Shown here: positions 18,693 to 27,213 of the stretch, in pieces
Position numbering within the stretch: position 1 is the stretch's first letter
How the letters are laid out: each line of letters starts with the position of its first letter
Origin: Paenibacillus sp. E222
GTDB taxonomy: Bacteria; Bacillota; Bacilli; Paenibacillales; Paenibacillaceae
Reading direction: 5' to 3'
Length of the DNA stretch: 64,000 nt
Assembly: GCF_013401555.1 (NCBI RefSeq)
Contig: NZ_CP058552.1
Coordinates: forward strand, 4,092,001-4,156,000
Made by a program: the position numbers and the translations under genes
Notes under the pieces: model-generated
Databases searched by the model: none
Seen by the model: the letters and a program-made list of their open reading frames with translations, nothing else
What the model was told of the DNA's origin: nothing

Positions 18693-19625
18693 ATGACGGT
18701 GAGTTTCAGTGCTTATGACAGGGAACAGGTCGATTACGCCGATCCATATTTTCGCATGAAAATATGGAAGATTAACCACCAAAGTTTAACCTCCGAGGAA
18801 TACGGACCATGGCACTATCATGAGGAAGTGGAGTGGATTGCTGTTCTGAAGGGCACGATGGCCATTGAAACAACGAATCATCATTATCCGCTGCAAGGCG
18901 GCGACGTGATGCTGTTAGGCTCAAATGAGCTTCATCGATCCTATAAATACGGAACTTCCGAACTGATTTACATCGTGTGCCACGTTGATATGACCGCTTT
19001 TATGGACCCGTCCCTGCTGACGTATTATGCGGCTTTTACGGGCAAATCCGCCAATCTGACGACGCTGTACGAGCCGTTAAGCAAGTCCGGCTCAAAGGGA
19101 CAAGCCTTGGAGTTGCTCAATAGAATGCTTCAGGATATTACGGCCAAGAAAAGAGGATACGAGCTCGCCGTTAATGCCAGCTTCAAAATGCTTTTGTATA
19201 CGCTGATTCAAATCGATGACAGGAAGGTTATTGCGCCGATGGACCCGCATCTGGCGGAAAAACTGCGGCCTGCGTTAGCGCTGATTGAGCAGCAGCTCGA
19301 GACATCCTGCCTGATCGCCGATATCGGCAAAGAGTTGAATTACAACGGCAGTTATTTTTCCAAGCTGTTTAAGAGAGGAATGGGAATGACGTTTACGTCT
19401 TATGTGCAAATGCGGAGGATGAAGCGGGCCGCGCAGCTTCTACTCACGGAGTCTTGGTCGGTAACCGAAATCAGCGGCAGAGTGGGATTTGCAAGCCCGG
19501 CTCAATTTTATCAGTTGTTTAGAAGACATTTTGGTTGCTCCCCGAAGCAGTTTATATGCCGTCATGGACGGGATAACGGATCGATAGGGGAATATTCGCT
19601 CATGCAATGGGAAAGCGGAGACTGA
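18693..19625 (+). CDS. AraC-family regulator with cupin sensor
   Basis: 310 residues. An N-terminal cupin-like sugar-binding domain (HYHEEVEWIAVLKG..., GDVMLLGSNELH) is followed by a C-terminal AraC HTH (about 205-295; IADIGKELNYNGSYFSKLFK and VTEISGRVGFASPAQFYQLF). The ribosome binding site GGAGG precedes ATG. It is divergent from the MGH1-like hydrolase and shares a 147-base intergenic region with it, so it may control that gene and itself. Its stop overlaps the start of the next AraC gene (TGATG). Confidence 0.88.
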   Translation: MTVSFSAYDREQVDYADPYFRMKIWKINHQSLTSEEYGPWHYHEEVEWIAVLKGTMAIETTNHHYPLQGGDVMLLGSNELHRSYKYGTSELIYIVCHVDMTAFMDPSLLTYYAAFTGKSANLTTLYEPLSKSGSKGQALELLNRMLQDITAKKRGYELAVNASFKMLLYTLIQIDDRKVIAPMDPHLAEKLRPALALIEQQLETSCLIADIGKELNYNGSYFSKLFKRGMGMTFTSYVQMRRMKRAAQLLLTESWSVTEISGRVGFASPAQFYQLFRRHFGCSPKQFICRHGRDNGSIGEYSLMQWESGD

Positions 19626-20524
19626 TGCGTTTTTACCGCAGAAAACAAAAAAAATCAGCCCTTATTCCTTATGGAATAACGCTGGACTCGTATAGCTATT
19701 TTTGGACCCACGATAAATACATAAATGAACAAGCAAATGATGGATCGGCTGATTGTTGTCAAGCTTCTCACAACTTCCGGGAGTTTGCGCCGAGCCGTCG
19801 CCTGGCGTCGCATGTAGCTGCCTACTGGACGGTGGATTTCCTGCCGGTACCGGGAAATCCGGGGCATCGAGTCATCCCCGATGGCTGTGTCGATATTACA
19901 GTGGACCTGCTCGCTTCATCAAGCAGGCAGGCCGCTTATGTCGTAGGGCTAACGACACAAGTCGAAGTTATGAACTTTACAATAGCACGCTCGGTATGGG
20001 GCATCCGGCTTTATTCGGAGTCGGCCCGCACGATCCTGAAGTCTCCAATATCGACATTAGCGGCAAATCGTGTGTTTTTGGAGGATCTCTGGGGACAAGA
20101 GGCTCTGGATTGGGTCGAAAAGCTGCTGACTGCCCAATCGTTACCAGACAGGATCGAGGTCGTCGAGCAGCAATTGGGCCAAATACTGGCTGCGACCGAG
20201 GCGCCTGCTCCCACTTTGGTCTACCAGAGCATGCAGTATATATACGAGGTCAAAGGTAATCTTTCCGTAACGGATTTGGCGGATAAAGTGAATTTCAGCG
20301 AGAGGCATCTGCGAAGGGCTTTTGAACTGGAGCTTGGCCTAAGCCCGAAGGAGATGCTCGGAATCGTCCGCTTTCAAAGCGTTCTTGAGGAATTGAACAG
20401 CGGAGACTATTTCAGCTTGACGGATTTGGCCCTTCAACACGGGTACTACGATCAGTCACACTTCGCTGGCGTTTTTAAACGATATTACGGACTTCCACTT
20501 AAACGGCTGACCAAGCAGGAGTGA
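19625..20524 (+). CDS. AraC-family regulator with chimeric N-terminus
   Basis: About 299 residues. I choose ATG at 19625 because it overlaps the upstream stop as TGATG with GGAAAGCGGAG before it. Residues from about 48 on fit an AraC protein with a DUF6597-type N-terminal domain (FREFAPSRRLASHVAAYWTV; VIPDGCVDITVDL) and C-terminal HTH (LADKVNFSERHLRRAFELE; LTDLALQHGYYDQSHFAGVF). The first 45 residues do not look native. They include a 42-base segment almost identical to the 3' part of the lipoprotein gene at 12242-12283, read in another frame. The natural start was probably replaced by recombination. It may still be functional. Confidence 0.75.
   Translation: MRFYRRKQKKSALIPYGITLDSYSYFWTHDKYINEQANDGSADCCQASHNFREFAPSRRLASHVAAYWTVDFLPVPGNPGHRVIPDGCVDITVDLLASSSRQAAYVVGLTTQVEVMNFTIARSVWGIRLYSESARTILKSPISTLAANRVFLEDLWGQEALDWVEKLLTAQSLPDRIEVVEQQLGQILAATEAPAPTLVYQSMQYIYEVKGNLSVTDLADKVNFSERHLRRAFELELGLSPKEMLGIVRFQSVLEELNSGDYFSLTDLALQHGYYDQSHFAGVFKRYYGLPLKRLTKQE
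19724..19765 (+). repeat. Ectopic copy of a 42-base lipoprotein-gene segment
   Basis: AATGAACAAGCAAATGATGG continuing through ATCGGCTGATTGTTGTCAAGC matches 12242-12283 at all but one or two positions. In the lipoprotein gene it encodes MNKQMTDRLIVVK; here it is read in another frame. It marks a recombination junction about 7.5 kb away from its source. Confidence 0.8.
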
Positions 20525-20609
20525 GGAAGTCCGTTTTTACTATTTTGCAATGAGGGACAATTACTATAATGGGATTGAAAATCAAACAAGGAGAGGGGAG
20601 CTGCAAAGC

Positions 20610-20987
20610 ATGACGGTAAAGTTGAAACGAGTCGCGATTTACGTAGAAGAGATGAAGAGGTCGTTGGATTTTTATAGCGTGCTGGGGCTGGTTATTCCGG
20701 ACGGCGCAGACGAAGCGCATCACGTAGACGTGGAGCAAGAAGGAATTGTGTTTGCATTCGATATGCTGGAATCGGTAAAGAGTGTTTTTGAAGGCTGGGA
20801 AGATCCTGTCGGCTACCGGACCGAGCTCGCTTTTCAGTTCTCCAGCAACGAAGCGCTGGACGACGTGTACCGTCAGTTGACGATGCTTGGGTATAACGGA
20901 TTCCTCGAGCCGCGAGATACACCGTGGGGAGAGCGATATGCGATCATTAAGGACCCCGATAACAATTTAATCAGTCTCGTCGCTTAG
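20610..20987 (+). CDS. VOC-family (glyoxalase-like) protein
   Basis: 125 residues from the ATG at 20610, which follows GGAGAGGGGAG; an upstream ATG at 20550 lacks a ribosome binding site. Two beta-alpha-beta-beta-beta modules are visible: VAIYVEEMKRSLDFYSVLGL and later LEPRDTPWGERYAIIKDPDNN. Such proteins bind a metal and act as glyoxalases, dioxygenases or resistance proteins. The metal ligands and hence the reaction cannot be fixed here. It follows the AraC gene by 85 bases on the same strand. Confidence 0.8.
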   Translation: MTVKLKRVAIYVEEMKRSLDFYSVLGLVIPDGADEAHHVDVEQEGIVFAFDMLESVKSVFEGWEDPVGYRTELAFQFSSNEALDDVYRQLTMLGYNGFLEPRDTPWGERYAIIKDPDNNLISLVA

Positions 20988-21105
20988 CGAAGAGAAGGAA
21001 TGCGCCATTAAACAACTAGCAAATGGGAAGCACTTATGGATTGGCCAACCTTTCGATCCATCTGTTTCTCACTCTATTTACACTGCTTTACATTGAACAT
21101 AAATA

Positions 21106-21162
21106 GCCCATTGCCATGTAAAATTGGAAAATAAAAGCTTCCAAATTACGGTGATGGGCTCA
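21106..21162. repeat. Long imperfect inverted repeat
   Basis: AGCCCATTGCC...AATTGGAA pairs imperfectly with TTCCAAATTACGGTGATGGGCT around a 9-base loop. It lies in the 240-base gap between the VOC gene and abrB. It could be a terminator without a T-tract or a small mobile-element scar. Confidence 0.4.
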
Positions 21163-21222
21163 TTTGCATTTTTCAAAGTACTACACTACATTAGACTCCT
21201 ACCGTCGTCGCTGAACTGATAT

Positions 21223-21447
21223 GATATTGTACGTAAAGTCGACGAATTGGGTCGTGTTGTTATTCCAATCGAATTGCGCCGTACCCTTGGTATTGGCGAG
21301 AATGATGCTCTGGAGATCTATGTAGACGGCGAGCGTATTATGCTTAAGAAATACGAGCCTGCTTGTATCTTCTGCGGCAATGCAGAAAACGTATCCTATT
21401 TCAAAGGCAAAATTGTTTGCCATAATTGTTTATCTGCAGAAAAATAG
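21223..21447 (+). pseudogene. abrB: abrB-like transition-state regulator, 5' end missing
   Basis: From DIVRKVDELGRVVIPIELRR onward the frame matches AbrB almost end to end, including the C-terminal ...CIFCGNAENVSYFKGKIVCH. The usual first residues (MxKxTG) are absent: an in-frame TGA lies at 21217-21219 and no ATG follows. The nearest possible start is TTG at 21247, which would remove the first strand of the swapped-hairpin DNA-binding domain. AbrB normally represses stationary-phase genes as a tetramer. This copy is probably a 5'-truncated duplicate. The region upstream has no ribosome binding site at the right place. Confidence 0.75.
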
Positions 21448-21590
21448 TACCTATCAGAAGCGGCTGTTGAGCTAATGCAACTTTAGTTAAATAACCCATT
21501 ACCGGCGGGGAATCCAAAGTATTCAAATCCAACTAGCGAAAACAAACAATTCAAAAAATATGTAGACCAGTTGTAGCTCGATTAAAAATA

Positions 21591-21641
21591 TAAAAAAAAT
21601 CAGCGTTACCGAATTAAAACGGTAACGCTGATTTTTTTTTT
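21591..21641 (+). terminator. Strong intrinsic terminator
   Basis: AATCAGCGTTACCG and CGGTAACGCTGATT form a 14-base perfect stem with the loop AATTAAAA. It is flanked by A8 and T10 runs, so it can work in both directions. It is about 150 bases after the abrB-like frame. Confidence 0.9.
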
Positions 21642-21998
21642 GGACAGCAGGAGTGCATTTTTATCATCTCTTCAAATCTTTATTTTTTTGCAAAAATCAT
21701 TTATAGAATTACATTTTAATCAAAATTCATGAGCGTATAATACTTTACATGAGATCTCTGTTTAAGATTACCGACAGAGACTCCTGTCGAATCACATTTG
21801 TGCTGTGCGGAGACCACATGGCCGTAGAGAAAGATTTCAAGGAACAATGCGTGTCAATTCATAATCGGGATTACAGGACAAGACTACGCATCCATATCAG
21901 CTAGGCAGCAGTGGCGAAGACAGCTTCTAGGAGGAGGTCAATATGTAACGATTGATTCAATAGGTGATTCAGTAATGAACCATTCAAATTCCATTAAT
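21642..21998. other. Intergenic stretch, no gene seen
   Basis: AT-rich sequence upstream of the GH43 gene with only very short open frames. It probably contains the GH43 promoter, but I cannot place the -35 and -10 elements with confidence. Confidence 0.4.
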
Positions 21999-22013
21999 TT
22001 GTAAGCGCTATCT
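21999..22013 (+). promoter_or_regulatory. CcpA-type catabolite repression site (cre)
   Basis: TTGTAAGCGCTATCT fits the consensus WTGNAANCGNWNNCW at every defined position. It lies 51 bases upstream of the GH43 start, where binding of CcpA with phosphorylated HPr would block transcription. Glucose repression of the GH43 gene is the inference. Confidence 0.6.
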
Positions 22014-22063
22014 TGTAACGAGGGGAGTAAACTGTCAAGTCAACTACAGAAGGAGGTTGTATT

Positions 22064-23983
22064 ATGAAAAAAACTAAAAAATCTAATTATGTATTGTTTT
22101 GCTTTTCGATTGTATTTTGCTTGATTGTATCTTTACCGGGACTAGCAAATGCTGCTCCAATTCACGCTGGTCCACAATTTGTGGATGGCTATTATGCAGA
22201 TCCTGACGTACAGATATATAATGGCACATATTGGGTGTATCCGACTCGTTCGACTCAAGTTGGTGAATCCGACACTGGCGCAAAATCGGTGGACATCTTC
22301 TCTTCAACAGACATGGTCAATTGGACCAAATACTCGAATGTCATAAGCTCGGCCAATATATCATGGTTGCAACACTCCTTGTGGGCGCCGAGCGGGGCTT
22401 ATCGCGATGGGAAATACTACATCTATTTTGCTGCTAACGCAATCAATGGCGATGGACAATTAGGCGGAATAGGCGTTGCGGTCGCTGATAATCCACAAGG
22501 TCCATATACCGATGCGATTGGCGCCCCCCTTATCAACGTTGTACGAAATGGTGCAGGCCCAATGGATCAAGATGTATTTATAGATGATGACGGTCAAGCG
22601 TACATGTATTATGGCAGTTGGGGCGAGTGTAATGTTGTAAAACTTAACGCGGACATGAAGTCTTTGGGAACATGGTCTGACGGAACCGTCTATAAGAAAG
22701 TTACGCCCACTAAAACGGGCGATAATGATTATTTTGAGGCGCCTAAAGTGTTCAAGAGAAACGGGATATACTATTTGACTTATGCTGCAGGCGTTTGGGC
22801 AGATTCATCTTATAAGGTCATGTATGCAACGTCCAGCTCTGTAACAGGACCATTTGTACCGCAAGGTATTATGTTACATACCGATACGACAACAGCAGAT
22901 GGACCTGGTCATAACGGTATTGTTCAATCACCTACAACAAATGATTGGTACATTTTTTACCATAAGCGTTATCTGAGCAGTTCACAACGCGTACTGGCAT
23001 TTGATAAATTTGAGTTTAATGCTGATAATACGATAAAACCAGTCGAAATGTCAGAAGAAGATACCTTTGATGACAGTACTGATACGGGATGGACCAAATA
23101 TGGCGGTGCATGGACCGTATCTGGCGGCCAGTATAATGTAGCATCAAATCCGGGTGCCAAGGCACTTTTGGATACCAATTTCTCAGATGTAATTTATGAA
23201 GCTGATGTGACACCGGGGTCAACCGGCAATGCGGGTCTGGTATTTAGAGTATCCAATCCTGGAACGGGTGCGGATGCTTACCAAGGCTACTATGCTGGAC
23301 TCGATGTTCCCAATCAGAAGGTTTTGATCGGAAAGGCTAACAACAATTGGACATCGCTTTCCACTGCTTCTATGAGCTTAACGGCTAATACAAAGTATCA
23401 TGTTAAAATCGTCGCACAAGATGCTTCCATAAAGGTCTATGTTGATGATATGACGATACCTAAGATTAATGTAACGGATGCGACCTATATTGGGGGCAGT
23501 GTTGGTCTTAGAACGTATGATTCAGCTGCCAAATTTGATAATATTTCAGTTCAAAGCAGCCGATATGAAACAGAAAATTTATTTGTAAGCGCAACCTCTG
23601 GCGACAAACACACCATGTTTGGGAATGGAACCGGTCGAGACCTAAATTTGAGCGGTGGATTTGGAACTGCACTAGACGCCAATGCAGTCAACGACTTTGT
23701 GACATACACGGTGAATGTGCCCGAAGCGCGAAGCTATAGTGTAAGGGTCGGCGTGAAAAAGGGAGCGAACAGAGGGCAGTTTCAATTGTCTGTAAACGAT
23801 GTCAGTCATGGTCTGATTCAGGATTTATATTCCTCTGCATTTAACTATGTAGAACTGAATGTTGCTACTATCACCTTCAGCTCGGCAGGCGATAAATCTT
23901 TTAAGTTTAACGTTGCAGGTAAAAATGGCTCAAGTTCAGACTACGATCTGTTAATTGATTACATTAAACTAATACCAAACTGA
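22064..23983 (+). CDS. Secreted GH43 glycoside hydrolase with two accessory domains
   Basis: 639 residues with a signal peptide (cleavage near ANAAP, about residue 31). Residues about 38-335 form a five-bladed GH43 domain; the expected catalytic acids are visible as Asp46 in YYADPDV (base), Asp168 in MDQDVFIDDDG (modulator) and Glu225 in YFEAPKVF (acid). A jelly-roll domain follows (about 345-500), then a C-terminal carbohydrate-binding-like domain (YETENLFVSATSGD to DYIKLIPN) of CBM6/35 appearance. The family cleaves arabinose- or xylose-containing polymers outside the cell. The ribosome binding site AGAAGGAGG is strong, and a cre site sits upstream. It does not adjoin the ABC locus directly. 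Confidence 0.88.
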   Translation: MKKTKKSNYVLFCFSIVFCLIVSLPGLANAAPIHAGPQFVDGYYADPDVQIYNGTYWVYPTRSTQVGESDTGAKSVDIFSSTDMVNWTKYSNVISSANISWLQHSLWAPSGAYRDGKYYIYFAANAINGDGQLGGIGVAVADNPQGPYTDAIGAPLINVVRNGAGPMDQDVFIDDDGQAYMYYGSWGECNVVKLNADMKSLGTWSDGTVYKKVTPTKTGDNDYFEAPKVFKRNGIYYLTYAAGVWADSSYKVMYATSSSVTGPFVPQGIMLHTDTTTADGPGHNGIVQSPTTNDWYIFYHKRYLSSSQRVLAFDKFEFNADNTIKPVEMSEEDTFDDSTDTGWTKYGGAWTVSGGQYNVASNPGAKALLDTNFSDVIYEADVTPGSTGNAGLVFRVSNPGTGADAYQGYYAGLDVPNQKVLIGKANNNWTSLSTASMSLTANTKYHVKIVAQDASIKVYVDDMTIPKINVTDATYIGGSVGLRTYDSAAKFDNISVQSSRYETENLFVSATSGDKHTMFGNGTGRDLNLSGGFGTALDANAVNDFVTYTVNVPEARSYSVRVGVKKGANRGQFQLSVNDVSHGLIQDLYSSAFNYVELNVATITFSSAGDKSFKFNVAGKNGSSSDYDLLIDYIKLIPN

Positions 23984-24200
23984 AGCAAAAATGCAAAGGT
24001 ATATGTAATTAGAAGTTAAGCAAAACACCTATGCCTATAGCGAGGCCACTGAAAAGTAAACTAATCAAATCGATCTGCACCAGGACGCATACCGATAGCA
24101 GATCAACAATTACGTGAGGCAGCTGCCGGCCAAAAGCTGGCCGCGCGTAGCCGTGAGCCAGTTGCAGGGAGTCTCGGCCGGCAGAGGAGGCATACTGACG

Positions 24201-24353
24201 ATGAAAGCATTTATTCTTTACCGAGATGGTGTAATTAATGTTGGTAGCAGCATTAACAAGAAGAAGGAGTTTATCCTGATTGCTGGTGTACCTGAGGTTA
24301 AATACGGAATTTGTGAAAATGTCTGCGAAAAATCAAGCAATCAATGGAGCTGA
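24201..24353 (+). pseudogene. HAD phosphatase (GmhB-like), N-terminal fragment
   Basis: Ribosome binding site AGAGGAGG and ATG, then MKAFILYRDGVINVG and FILIAGVPEV, which fit the first 35 residues of heptose-bisphosphate phosphatase-like HAD proteins (normal motif FLDRDGVIN). The first catalytic aspartate is Tyr, and homology stops after about 35 codons. The remaining codons to 24353 are unrelated. A dead fragment. Confidence 0.5.
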
Positions 24354-24463
24354 CCGTAAAGATCTTAAAGCGGTTGTTGCAATTATGATGAAATATTTTG
24401 TCTTTTTAATGCATTGAGCTAGAATTGAAGTGTCAGACTAGAACTACACACACAAACGAAATA

Positions 24464-24505
24464 AGCCTCCGTTTCCACGGGTACCGTGGAAACGGAGGCT
24501 ATTTG
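24464..24505. terminator. Terminator hairpin
   Basis: AGCCTCCGTTTCCACGG pairs perfectly with CCGTGGAAACGGAGGCT around GTA, followed by ATTTGTTG. A 17-base perfect stem of this kind ends transcription before the mosaic of gene fragments. Confidence 0.75.
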
Positions 24506-24640
24506 TTGTATAACGGGCAAAGGGTAACTCCAACCAGAATGGGTGGGTACAAATATACCGATATTGGATGGTTATTTTTAGCGTTTTTTCGTTTATCATT
24601 TTGATCAAATCAGAATTAAATAAGGGAGTGAGTTCGGTTT

Positions 24641-25036
24641 ATGAAAACATCAAATGACGAAAAGATATCCAAGGTCGAGATCATCAAGCGGTAGGGCCGT
24701 CATCTAGGGGCACAATAAAGGAAGCGTTGCAGGACGAAGAACCGTATTTTTCCGAGGATAATATTCAAGTGCTCAAGTTTCATGGCGTCTATCAGCAGGA
24801 TGATCGGGATTTACGGGCACAGCTTAAGATAGAGGGGAAGGAGCGGCATTACAGCATGATGATCCGCGCCCGCATTCCGGGCGATGTGCTAACTTCGGAT
24901 CAATATCTCGTCTTTAACAAGCTGGCGGATGAGTATACAGATTACAAAAATATGCTCATCACCACCCGCCAAACCTTGCAGCTTCACGGAATTCTCAAGG
25001 GTGATTTGAAAACGACGCTCAAGAAAGCAGGAGTAG
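24641..25036 (+). pseudogene. cysI: Sulfite reductase hemoprotein (cysI), N-terminal fragment
   Basis: It begins with ATG after AAGGGAGTGAG and reads MKTSNDEKISKVEIIKR, then an in-frame TAG (24692-24694) and a one-base shift near 24705. It continues as RGTIKEALQDEEPYF, KFHGVYQQDDRDLRA, MMIRARIPGDVLTSDQYL and MLITTRQTLQLHGILK, the N-terminal half-domain of CysI-type sulfite reductases. Normal proteins have about 570 residues; this stops after about 130, at the hemD start. The siroheme/4Fe4S cysteines are absent. Confidence 0.8.
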
Positions 25037-25262
25037 GTGAACATTTTGCCTAAAGGATTGTCAGGGCGAAAGGTCGCCATCACCGGCTCACGCAAAATAC
25101 AGGAGCTCGGTGAGATTATTGAGCGGCAGGGCGGTGAGGTGATCGTTCGTCCGCAGCAGGGTTTGCTTGTGCTGCAAGAGCGGGAATTGGAACGGGACTT
25201 ATTTCGTCTGCTCGAAAGCGGCACGGATTGGACCATCTTCACAACAGGGACGGGACTTGGAG
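25037..25262 (+). pseudogene. hemD: Uroporphyrinogen-III synthase (hemD), N-terminal fragment
   Basis: A GTG start at 25037 with AGGAG upstream; GLSGRKVAITGSRKIQELGE and GGEVIVRPQQG, then DWTIFTTGTG, match the first 75 residues of uroporphyrinogen-III synthase (normal length about 250-270). Homology ends near 25260, where the frame runs into nitrilase sequence. In Paenibacillus such a hemD often accompanies nitrite or sulfite assimilation genes and siroheme synthesis, which fits the cysI fragment just upstream. The join to nitrilase is not natural. Confidence 0.7.
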
Positions 25263-25670
25263 CTCTGCCGGACAAGGCGCGCAACTGATCGTGTTCCCCG
25301 AGATATTCCTGCCCGGGTATCCGCGGGGTCTCAGCTTCGGTATGCGTGTTGGCAGCCGTACAGTGGAAGGGAGAAAAGATTGGCAGCGCTACTGGGAAAG
25401 TTCGATTGACGTTCCGGGATCCGAAACTGAAATGTTGGGCCAATTGGCAAAAGAATTGGGAGTTTATTTGATTATCGGCGTGGTAGAGAGGGATCAGGAG
25501 TTCAGTACGGGCACTTTGTATAATGTTTTATATCAGGCCGGACGGGACTTTACTGGGCAAGCACCGTAAGCTGGTTCCTACCGGCTCCGAACGTATCCTG
25601 TGGGGGCAAGGGGATGGCAGTACGTTAAATGTCATCGATACCCCGTTCGGCAGAATAGGTGGCTTGATTT
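25258..25670 (+). pseudogene. Nitrilase-type carbon-nitrogen hydrolase fragment
   Basis: It starts abruptly inside the protein at GQGAQLIVFPEIFLPGYPRG (catalytic Glu of FPE present). It continues through [20 protein letters not shown], shifts frame near 25530, and goes on with [15 protein letters not shown] (catalytic Lys) to [10 protein letters not shown]. Homology ends exactly before the expected catalytic Cys (GGLICWEN). Both ends and the nucleophile are lost, so it cannot be active. Confidence 0.8.
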
Positions 25671-25766
25671 CAAATTGTAGATTGGAAAAGCACAGAACTA
25701 TAACAAAAAACACTTCAACTCCACAATTAGGAGCACCTGCTTTTAAAAACCTTGATTGATAAATAG

Positions 25767-25820
25767 AAAAGGTCCTGAATCGTTAGGTTGGAATACCAAA
25801 CGACTCAGGACCTTTTTTGT
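25767..25820. terminator. Terminator of the MFS gene at 25831-27030
   Basis: AAAGGTCCTGAATCGTT and AACGACTCAGGACCTTT form a long stem with one mismatch. A- and T-runs on both sides allow use in either direction. It lies just beyond the stop of the minus-strand MFS gene. Confidence 0.85.
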
Positions 25821-25830
25821 TGGAGAGATA

Positions 25831-27030
25831 TTAAGCTGCTAACTTGGATGCATCTTTTATATTGGACTTACGGGTAAGAGGTATAAATAATAGGATAGAT
25901 AAGAACCCAAGTAACAAGAAGACAATTCCTACCCACATGACGCTTTGAATACCCATGCCATTGATAAATGCACCACTAACCATTGTACCAATGGTAACTC
26001 CAAGATTTGAAAACGCTACGAACAGACCGTTAGAGAAGTCTGGTGCTTCGGGCGCGGATGAAGTGATCATGTACTGGGAGATATTAAGGCCAAAAGTAAA
26101 CAATACGCCCCAGAAAGCAATAAGAAGTATCATGGGAACAGTAAACGATCCGAGCAAGAATAGTACCAAATAACTACCAACAAACACGAGTGGATAGACA
26201 AAGGCAGTCTTTAACGCATTATTTGTAAGTAATTTACCTGCGAGTAAATTACCTATCATCCCTGTTAAACCAAATAGAATAAGCATTAAGCTAATCGTAT
26301 TTGAAGACATTTCCGTTACACGCCCAAGGTACTCTGCAAAGAAGCTGAATGTTGCATACATACCAGAAAGGATAAAGATTGCACCAAAGATGGCTGCCCA
26401 AACAACACCTTTCTTCAAAATACGAACCTGTGAACCATAAGACTGTTTTTGTTTCACGGGAAGGGAAGGGACAAAGAGAAGAATGGCCAAGAATGTTAAA
26501 GCATTTACAACAGCAAAGAATAACATCGCTATCTCAAGATTCGCATAGTCCGCAATGAAAGAGGCAATTGGAATTCCAATAATCATACCCGCGGTGAGAC
26601 CCATGAATACACGACCGATTGCTTTTGGAGCCATTTCTGGACTAACTGAGGAAGCAGCTGCAGTAAAGGCAACAGACACGTAAACCGGATGTAGGAATGC
26701 AGGAACAATTCTTGCTATTAAGGCTATTGTAAAATTGGGGGCAAACATAGAAACAACGTTACTAACCACAAATAGCCCGATAGCAAGAAGCATAACACCT
26801 TTACGGTTAAATCCTGAGAATAACAATGGCAAGATAGGACCTGAAATTGCAACTGCGAGTGCGAATAGGCTAACAAGCAGGCCTGCAGTTGAAACGCTAA
26901 CTCCAAAGTTTTCAGCAATGAGTGGCAATATCCCGATAATGCCCATCTCTGTATTAATGATTCCAAAAATCCCTAAAGCTAGGATGAAAATAAAAAATGC
27001 TTTTGATTTGGTAACAGACACAATATTCAC
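25831..27030 (-). CDS. MFS transporter, DHA1/AraJ-like exporter
   Basis: 399 residues with about 12 predicted membrane segments. It opens with FFIFILALGIFGIINTEMGI and LPLIAENFGVSVSTAGLLVS, the pattern of the AraJ/YdhP drug and sugar exporter group; GFNRKG is the loop 2-3 region. The start is ATG after GGAGTGAAT. It faces a strong terminator and stands alone. Substrate unknown. It shares the subfamily with the MFS gene at 42942 but is clearly different in sequence. Confidence 0.85.
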   Translation of the reverse strand: MNIVSVTKSKAFFIFILALGIFGIINTEMGIIGILPLIAENFGVSVSTAGLLVSLFALAVAISGPILPLLFSGFNRKGVMLLAIGLFVVSNVVSMFAPNFTIALIARIVPAFLHPVYVSVAFTAAASSVSPEMAPKAIGRVFMGLTAGMIIGIPIASFIADYANLEIAMLFFAVVNALTFLAILLFVPSLPVKQKQSYGSQVRILKKGVVWAAIFGAIFILSGMYATFSFFAEYLGRVTEMSSNTISLMLILFGLTGMIGNLLAGKLLTNNALKTAFVYPLVFVGSYLVLFLLGSFTVPMILLIAFWGVLFTFGLNISQYMITSSAPEAPDFSNGLFVAFSNLGVTIGTMVSGAFINGMGIQSVMWVGIVFLLLGFLSILLFIPLTRKSNIKDASKLAA

Positions 27031-27124
27031 TCCTATTTATATTATTTTGTATAACTACTGTGAAAATGAAAAAAGATATACTGGTATTTTTCTATTAGGA
27101 ATCAATCTATACTCAAAGATTCAT

Positions 27125-27213
27125 CAGAGCATCTTCCCGATTTGTAAAATTAGCAAAATAACAATGGTAGGCTTAATCCCAGGCAAAGTAATATGCCATA
27201 TTTTACGAAGCCT
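27125..27213 (-). pseudogene. Fragment of an LplB-type permease gene
   Basis: About 30 codons on the minus strand read CRLRKIWHITLPGIKPTIV followed by ILLILQIGKML. They match the EAA-loop region of the intact permease at 8853 (CSRLRKVWHITLPGIKSTIN). Sequences differ enough that it comes from a paralogue rather than a recent copy. Both ends are missing, and it abuts the end of the DUF2306 pseudogene. Confidence 0.7.
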
